DNA of 24,695 nucleotides from a virus. Where the stretch lies: positions 1 to 24,695 of the IMG/VR virus record IMGVR_UViG_3300042566_000967; one strand, written 5' to 3'. The notes below the pieces were generated by a model. That model was not told the DNA's origin, did not search any database, and saw only the letters and a program-made list of their open reading frames with translations. Each line of letters begins with the position of its first letter. Position 1 is the first letter of the stretch. Below, one piece after another: positions 20,365 through 24,695 of the stretch. The translations under genes and the position numbers were made by a program.

Positions 20365-21435
20365 ATGTATTCAACCACCATCTATCTTTACCAGCAAATT
20401 ACCAAAGTCTTGTTAGTTGACACCAGTGGTGGATATTTCACAGCGAGGTACGATCCAGTGTATGCAAAACAATTAACCGTTAACAAAGGCGTAGACAATG
20501 TGCTACTGTTTGAATTTATCAATCAAGAGGAAAAGCCTGTGAACATCACAGGCAGCAGTTTTGTGTTCAGATTGATGAATCAAGCTGGTGATCAATTGCT
20601 GGTTGAAAAGCCCATGGTCACACTCAGCGCCACACTGGGCAGAGTAAAAGTGGTGTTGGATAATGCGGATACCATCAACATCACAGCACAGCCCGGCAGC
20701 TACAGCATACAGCGCACGGCAGGAGACTATGTGCAAGCGGCCTATGTAGATGCCAATTCAGGCGCCAGAGCAGACTGCAACATTGTGAATAGTGTGCTGC
20801 CTGCGTTTGTGCCCAGTGAAATGTTGACCATTCCCACAATCTACGGCAAAGCACAACAACTGCAACCAGGACCCACAAACTATCCCGACTGGGCATTGAC
20901 TCCGCAACCAGTGAATACCACGCAACTTACAGAATTCTATTCTAGTCATATTCCCACTAGCGGACAAAGTTTGACAACAGTTAAAATGGACCTGGATCAC
21001 TATACCGGAACTGTTAAGTTTCAAGCAGCAGACACTTACGAATCAGTTTGGTATGATGTTACTGCAAGTTTTGAATTTTTTAATGAAACTTCTACACAGT
21101 ATTTTAACATTGTGGGCTTTTACAACTTGATCCGAGCTGGATTTAACAACAGCCAAGGATTTGGTGCATCAGCCACAGCACAAGTTGCTAATGGAGTGGT
21201 CACAGGTATCACTGTGAACAACAACGGACAGGGTTATGTGGCACCACCCAAAGTTCAAATCTTGGGTAACGGTTCGGGTGCAGAAGCCATTGTGACTTCG
21301 GTGGGCAATGGTGCAATTGGTGGCATCACTGTTACCAACGGCGGATCAGGATATCTACCAATCCAATACCAAGGCACCATAGCAGCCACGGTATTGATTA
21401 CTACAGGTTACATTACCAACCTCCAATATCGTTGA
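20365..21435 (+). CDS. virion structural protein (baseplate/fiber-like)
   Basis: 356 aa. Residues 35-125 (QLTVNKGVDNVLLFEFINQEEKPVNITGSSFVFRLMN and the following strand region) match a BppU-like, beta-sandwich N-terminal domain seen in tail and baseplate proteins. Residues 262-350 hold two repeats of a glycine-rich unit: GFGASATAQVANGVVTGITV followed by NNNGQGYVAPPKVQILGNG, then GSGAEAIVTSVGNGAIGGIT followed by VTNGGSGYLP. They resemble the 'GSGAxAxAxVxxGxVTxITVTxGGxGY' repeats of phage virion proteins. No Shine-Dalgarno or late TATAAATA is visible just upstream. It stands alone within replication genes, so it may be regulated differently. Role as a tail component is inferred from the composition and folds. 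Confidence 0.75.
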   Translation: MYSTTIYLYQQITKVLLVDTSGGYFTARYDPVYAKQLTVNKGVDNVLLFEFINQEEKPVNITGSSFVFRLMNQAGDQLLVEKPMVTLSATLGRVKVVLDNADTINITAQPGSYSIQRTAGDYVQAAYVDANSGARADCNIVNSVLPAFVPSEMLTIPTIYGKAQQLQPGPTNYPDWALTPQPVNTTQLTEFYSSHIPTSGQSLTTVKMDLDHYTGTVKFQAADTYESVWYDVTASFEFFNETSTQYFNIVGFYNLIRAGFNNSQGFGASATAQVANGVVTGITVNNNGQGYVAPPKVQILGNGSGAEAIVTSVGNGAIGGITVTNGGSGYLPIQYQGTIAATVLITTGYITNLQYR

Positions 21436-21460
21436 TTTAGCCCAGCTAATCTGCTACAAT
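21432..21460 (+). promoter_or_regulatory. leaderless-type promoter L3 (primase-helicase)
   Basis: TTGATT (21432-21437), 17-base spacer, extended -10 TGC-TACAAT (21455-21460), then 6 bases to the ATG at 21467. The -35 overlaps the stop of the structural gene. The AATCTGCTACAAT end is identical to that of P2. Confidence 0.78.
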
Positions 21461-21466
21461 GTAGCA

Positions 21467-22456
21467 ATGCTTGACATCCTTGCGTATCTACCTGCAAAAA
21501 AGAAACCCACACCATCAGGTTGGCTGAGTTTCAATGCGGTTTGTTGCCAGCACAACGGCAGCACTAGAGACACAAGAGGTCGTGCTGGTCTCAAAGCTAC
21601 CGAAGCAGGATGGAGTTATCACTGTTTCAATTGTAGTTACACGGCCAGTTTCATTCTAGGACGTAATGTAAGTTACAAAGCCCGTAAACTCCTGGGCTGG
21701 ATAGGTGTGCCAGAAACCGAAATAGAGATGCTTAATCTCGAAAGTCTGCGGCACAAGAACATACATGGCATACTCAGTGAACGGCAACAAGTTTGGAATG
21801 CCATCAGCGATATTCAATTTGGTGAGTTTGATGAGTTGCCACCGTTCGCAGAATTGGTCACGCCTGAACTACAATCTCAATGGGACTACTTGCGTTCAAG
21901 ACGGGTACCTGAAGACTTTCCTGTGCTCACAGCCGTACAAAACGATGGTGTCCACTGGACTCGTCCACAGGTCATAATACCGTTTACCTACAACAACGTC
22001 ATGGTGGGGTGGACTGCCAGGATGCTGGATGGAAAACAGCCCAAGTTTATCAGTCACAGTCAACCCGGCTATGTGTTTGGCACAGACTTACAACATGAGG
22101 ATTGGCAGCATGTGATTGTGACAGAAGGCATATTTGATGCACTCAGCATTGGTGGTGTGGCAGTGATGCACAACACCATAAGTGATCTACAAGCAAGATT
22201 GATACGCAGTCTAGGCAAGGAAATAACAGTGGTGCCAGATCAAGACACAGCAGGTATTGAATTGATTGACCGTGCTGTGGAACTGGGATGGGCGGTAAGT
22301 ATACCAGAATGGCCAGAAGGCTGTAAAGATGTCAATGATGCTGTAATTGCATTAGGGCGTGTTGGCACCTTGCTAACTATAATGCAATCAAGAGAAACCA
22401 GTAAGATCAAAATAGAACTAAGGAAAAAACAACTTGTTAAAAGAATACGGACTTGA
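21467..22456 (+). CDS. DNA primase (T4 gp61 type)
   Basis: 329 aa (T4 gp61 is 342). The zinc-binding domain has Cys27, His29, Cys53 and Cys56 (CCQHNG, HCFNC). The toprim core has VTEGIFDALSI with the catalytic glutamate Glu220 and VVPDQDTAG with Asp258 and Asp260. KFISHSQPGYVFG is the link region. It synthesises RNA primers for lagging strands and associates with the helicase encoded next. The promoter L3 leaves no room for a leader, so the start is fixed at 21467. The helicase gene begins inside its 3' end (23-base overlap), which is usual for tightly coupled primase-helicase pairs. Confidence 0.9.
   Translation: MLDILAYLPAKKKPTPSGWLSFNAVCCQHNGSTRDTRGRAGLKATEAGWSYHCFNCSYTASFILGRNVSYKARKLLGWIGVPETEIEMLNLESLRHKNIHGILSERQQVWNAISDIQFGEFDELPPFAELVTPELQSQWDYLRSRRVPEDFPVLTAVQNDGVHWTRPQVIIPFTYNNVMVGWTARMLDGKQPKFISHSQPGYVFGTDLQHEDWQHVIVTEGIFDALSIGGVAVMHNTISDLQARLIRSLGKEITVVPDQDTAGIELIDRAVELGWAVSIPEWPEGCKDVNDAVIALGRVGTLLTIMQSRETSKIKIELRKKQLVKRIRT
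22421..22436 (+). promoter_or_regulatory. AGGA ribosome-binding site before the TTG start of the helicase
   Basis: AGGA (22421-22424) lies 9 bases before the TTG at 22434. It decides the start: the frame then reads MLKEYGLDVQRLFLEMMLED, the usual opening of T4-like gp41 helicases. No ATG alternative comes before the conserved part. Confidence 0.7.
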
Positions 22457-23879
22457 TGTCCAACGCCTATTTCTAGAAATGATGTTGGAGGACGCACAAA
22501 GCTATGTGCGTGTTCAGAACATCTACAACCCGCAGAACTTTGACAAGAGTTTGAGACCTGCGGCTGAGTTCATCAAAGAACACTCAGACAAACACAAGAC
22601 CCTACCAGAGCGCACACAGATATCAGCTACCACAGGTGTTAAATTGGCGGCTGTGCCTGATTTGAACGAAGGACACTTTGACTGGTTCATGGGCGAGTTT
22701 GAGGCATTTACTCGACGACAGGAACTAGAGCGAGCTATTTTAAAAGCCGCAGACTTGTTGGAAAAAGGTGAATATGATCCTGTTGAAAAACTCATCAAAG
22801 ATGCAGTACAAATATCACTCACTAAAGACATGGGCACAGACTACTTTGCTGATCCTAAGTCTCGCATTGAGAAATACTTCAACTCGGGTGGACAAGTAAG
22901 CACAGGATGGCCGCAACTGGATAGATTGTTGTATGGTGGATTCAGTCGTGGCGAACTCAACATCTTTGCAGGCGGATCGGGCTCGGGCAAGAGCTTGGTC
23001 ATGATGAACATTGCATTAAACTGGCTACAGCAAGGACTCAGTGGGGTTTACATCACACTAGAACTTTCAGAAGAGCTTACGTCATTGCGCACAGATGCCA
23101 TGTTGACCAATATGTCAACAAAAGATATCCGCAAGGACATAGACACCACAGAGCTCAAGGTCAAGTTAGTGGCCAAAAAATCTGGCAACTATCAGGTTAA
23201 AGGCCTGCCAGCACAATCAAACATTAATGACATCCGTGCTTACTTGAAAGAGTATCAAATTCAAACAGGCAAACGAGTGGACTTTGTGATGATTGATTAC
23301 TTGGACTTGCTCATGCCAGTTAGCGCCAAAGTTAGTCCCAACGACTTGTTTGTGAAAGACAAGTATGTGAGTGAAGAATTGCGCAATTTGGCCAAAGAGC
23401 TGGGTATCCTAATGGTAACTGCAAGCCAGTTGAACAGATCCGCTGTGGAAGAAATTGAATTTGATCACAGCCACATTTCGGGTGGTATTAGTAAGATCAA
23501 CACAGCAGATAACGTGTTTGGTATCTTTACTTCACGTGCTATGAAAGAGCGTGGCAAGTATCAGATCCAGTGCATGAAGAGTCGAAGCTCGACCGGCGTT
23601 GGTCAAAAGATTGATTTGGAGTACAACATTGAAACCATGCGCATTACTGATGAAGGTGGGAATGACAACGAAAACGGGTTCAGTAAAAAACCCAGTACAA
23701 GTATCATGGACTCGATCAAAGCAAAAAGCCAAGTTAGTGCTGCCGCAGACGATGCCAAGTCTGCGCCCTGGGAACGACCCCAAGCTCGAGAAGGGTTTGA
23801 TTTAGAAACACCCAAAGTCACAGCTGATGTGCAAAGCGCCAAACTCAAGCAGTTGTTGGGCAAAATCAAAACATCATGA
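22434..23879 (+). CDS. replicative DNA helicase (T4 gp41/DnaB type)
   Basis: 481 aa (T4 gp41 is 475) with a TTG start. The N-terminal helical domain (1-130) has the repeated RQELERAILKAADLLEKGEYDPVEKL element. The RecA-like motor shows TGWPQLDRLLYGGFSRGELNIFAG then Walker A GGSGSGKS (180-187), ITLELSEE (Walker A' glutamate), DFVMIDYLDLL (Walker B), VTASQLNRSA (glutamine sensor) and MKSRSSTGVGQ (C-terminal loop). It unwinds the fork as a hexamer with the primase. A long low-complexity tail (about 400-470: SKKPSTSIMDSIKAKSQVSA and following) is probably a partner-binding linker. It is coupled by ATGA to the radical SAM gene. Confidence 0.94.
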   Translation: MLKEYGLDVQRLFLEMMLEDAQSYVRVQNIYNPQNFDKSLRPAAEFIKEHSDKHKTLPERTQISATTGVKLAAVPDLNEGHFDWFMGEFEAFTRRQELERAILKAADLLEKGEYDPVEKLIKDAVQISLTKDMGTDYFADPKSRIEKYFNSGGQVSTGWPQLDRLLYGGFSRGELNIFAGGSGSGKSLVMMNIALNWLQQGLSGVYITLELSEELTSLRTDAMLTNMSTKDIRKDIDTTELKVKLVAKKSGNYQVKGLPAQSNINDIRAYLKEYQIQTGKRVDFVMIDYLDLLMPVSAKVSPNDLFVKDKYVSEELRNLAKELGILMVTASQLNRSAVEEIEFDHSHISGGISKINTADNVFGIFTSRAMKERGKYQIQCMKSRSSTGVGQKIDLEYNIETMRITDEGGNDNENGFSKKPSTSIMDSIKAKSQVSAAADDAKSAPWERPQAREGFDLETPKVTADVQSAKLKQLLGKIKTS

Positions 23880-24695
23880 CTGACGCCTATTGCTCCATGA
23901 TTCATGGAGGATTACATTTAGACTTTAAACGCACACAAGTAACTGCTCAGCACTGTTGTTTGAGAAAAAATCAATTTCCCATTGATACCCAGACTAATTT
24001 TTGGAACAACAATAATTTTATTCCTCTGCGAGAAAAAAACAAAACTAATACATGGGATCTAGGATGTAGCAATTGTGAACGGCTTGAGGACAGCGGGCAT
24101 ACAAGCATGAGAACTGGCATGAATGCTGGGCTTAGAATCTTCGGCAAAACTGAGTTGACTGGTCCTGCTAGGATTGATCTAATGTTTGATATTAGTTGCA
24201 ATCTAGCCTGTAGAACTTGCGGAACACATTCTAGTACATTTTGGCAAAAACATCTTAAAGCACATGATCGTTGGCGTCATCCAATTTTTAGTCCGAAACA
24301 CAGTAATGAAGTAATACACAGCCTACAACAATTAGATTTGTCAAATCTACGGCAAATAGTATTTTGCGGCGGAGAAACCATGCTAGGTCAATCTTATTGG
24401 GATGTTGCTGCTTGGCTGGCTGATAATGTTCCTAATGCCAAACAACAACTCACTGTGTGTTTTCAAACCAATGGTACTCAACCAATTGTTGTAAAAAATA
24501 TTAAGATCATTGAAAAATTACATCTTGTTAAGTTGCATGTAAGCATTGACGGCATTGGAGAAAAATTTGAATACCTCCGATGGCCTGCTACATGGAATCA
24601 AGTAACAGACAACATACTAGAAATAAAACAAACTGCTCCAGGCAACGTGATGTTTGTGATAGAAGAAACTATTAGCATAAACATCACGTTGCCTG
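23876..24695 (+). CDS. radical SAM protein 2, cut by the window end
   Basis: Open from the ATG at 23876 (ATGA with the helicase stop) to the window edge, 273 codons. The layout equals that of the gene at 12605: an N-terminal auxiliary set Cys6, Cys27-Cys28 (HCCLRK), Cys64-Cys67 (CSNC), then the core CNLACRTC (Cys108, Cys112, Cys115), CGGE and LHVSIDG. Order and spacing are twitch/SPASM-like before the core in both. It is probably part of the primase-helicase transcript, an odd neighbour for replication genes. The last 17 bases are the reverse complement of 24639-24655, and the residues they encode (after ETISI) stop resembling the paralog, so the final five or six residues may not be genuine. 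Confidence 0.85.
   Translation, partial: MTDAYCSMIHGGLHLDFKRTQVTAQHCCLRKNQFPIDTQTNFWNNNNFIPLREKNKTNTWDLGCSNCERLEDSGHTSMRTGMNAGLRIFGKTELTGPARIDLMFDISCNLACRTCGTHSSTFWQKHLKAHDRWRHPIFSPKHSNEVIHSLQQLDLSNLRQIVFCGGETMLGQSYWDVAAWLADNVPNAKQQLTVCFQTNGTQPIVVKNIKIIEKLHLVKLHVSIDGIGEKFEYLRWPATWNQVTDNILEIKQTAPGNVMFVIEETISINITLP
24639..24695. repeat. perfect 17-bp inverted repeat at the window end
   Basis: CAGGCAACGTGATGTTT (24639-24655) and AAACATCACGTTGCCTG (24679-24695) are exact reverse complements around 23 bases, with the right arm ending at the final base of the window. It lies in the radical SAM reading frame. It is either a hairpin or a fold-back artefact at a contig end. Confidence 0.8.

Noticed and set aside
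1-24695. tRNA genes, CRISPR arrays, integrase or transposase genes, attachment sites
   Set aside because: No cloverleaf-like stretch stood out in the few short gaps, there are no regularly spaced repeats, and no mobile-element enzyme motifs appear in any frame. A tRNA scan would settle the first point.

Overview
The window looks like a piece of a tailed-phage genome of the T4-like (Tevenvirinae-related, cyano/pelagiphage-like) type, probably from an aquatic metagenome. The reasons are a UvsW-type recombination helicase, a gp61-type primase directly followed by a gp41/DnaB-type helicase, a probable clamp-loader subunit, two T4-type late promoters (TATAAATA), almost no intergenic space, and ATGA start/stop overlaps at most gene junctions. 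There are no rRNA, tRNA, integrase, transposase or CRISPR signals. The host cannot be named from the sequence. The right edge cuts a radical SAM gene.

Region 1 (1-10063) is a sugar and surface-modification locus. It holds four paralogous GT-B-like 'RPIxxRxHP' proteins, five GT-A-like transferases with DxD motifs, two FkbM-like methyltransferases, a shortened UDP-glucose dehydrogenase and an NDP-sugar epimerase. Two face-to-face late promoters at 4947-4964 drive a leftward arm (methyltransferase, epimerase, dehydrogenase) and a rightward arm (GT, GT, methyltransferase, GT). I infer that this locus makes and attaches a methylated glycan late in infection, on virions or on the host surface.

Region 2 (10064-12570) is an early-type cassette of small genes and a AAA+ ATPase. 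Three near-identical sigma70-like promoters (TTGACC-N17-TAYAAT) precede a 68-aa protein, a two-TM protein and the ATPase. A GGCT-fold enzyme, a 38-aa protein and a second small membrane protein share the cassette. A strong intrinsic terminator closes it.

Region 3 (12569-24695) is the replication and metabolism region. A radical SAM/2OG-oxygenase pair leads into uvsW. A run of small conserved phage genes follows, including a probable gp62-like clamp-loader subunit, a zinc-finger protein, a DUF3307-like membrane protein, an SGNH-type protein and a miniature DnaE-like protein. Then come one leftward gene, a structural protein, primase, helicase and a second radical SAM gene. Three transcription units here share an unusual layout: a consensus promoter whose -10 box ends only 6-7 bases before the start codon, which predicts leaderless mRNAs.

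Points most worth following up are the leaderless-promoter set, the miniature DnaE-like protein, the radical SAM plus 2OG-oxygenase pair, the symmetrical divergent late promoters, and a perfect 17-bp inverted repeat at the extreme right end that may be an assembly fold-back.
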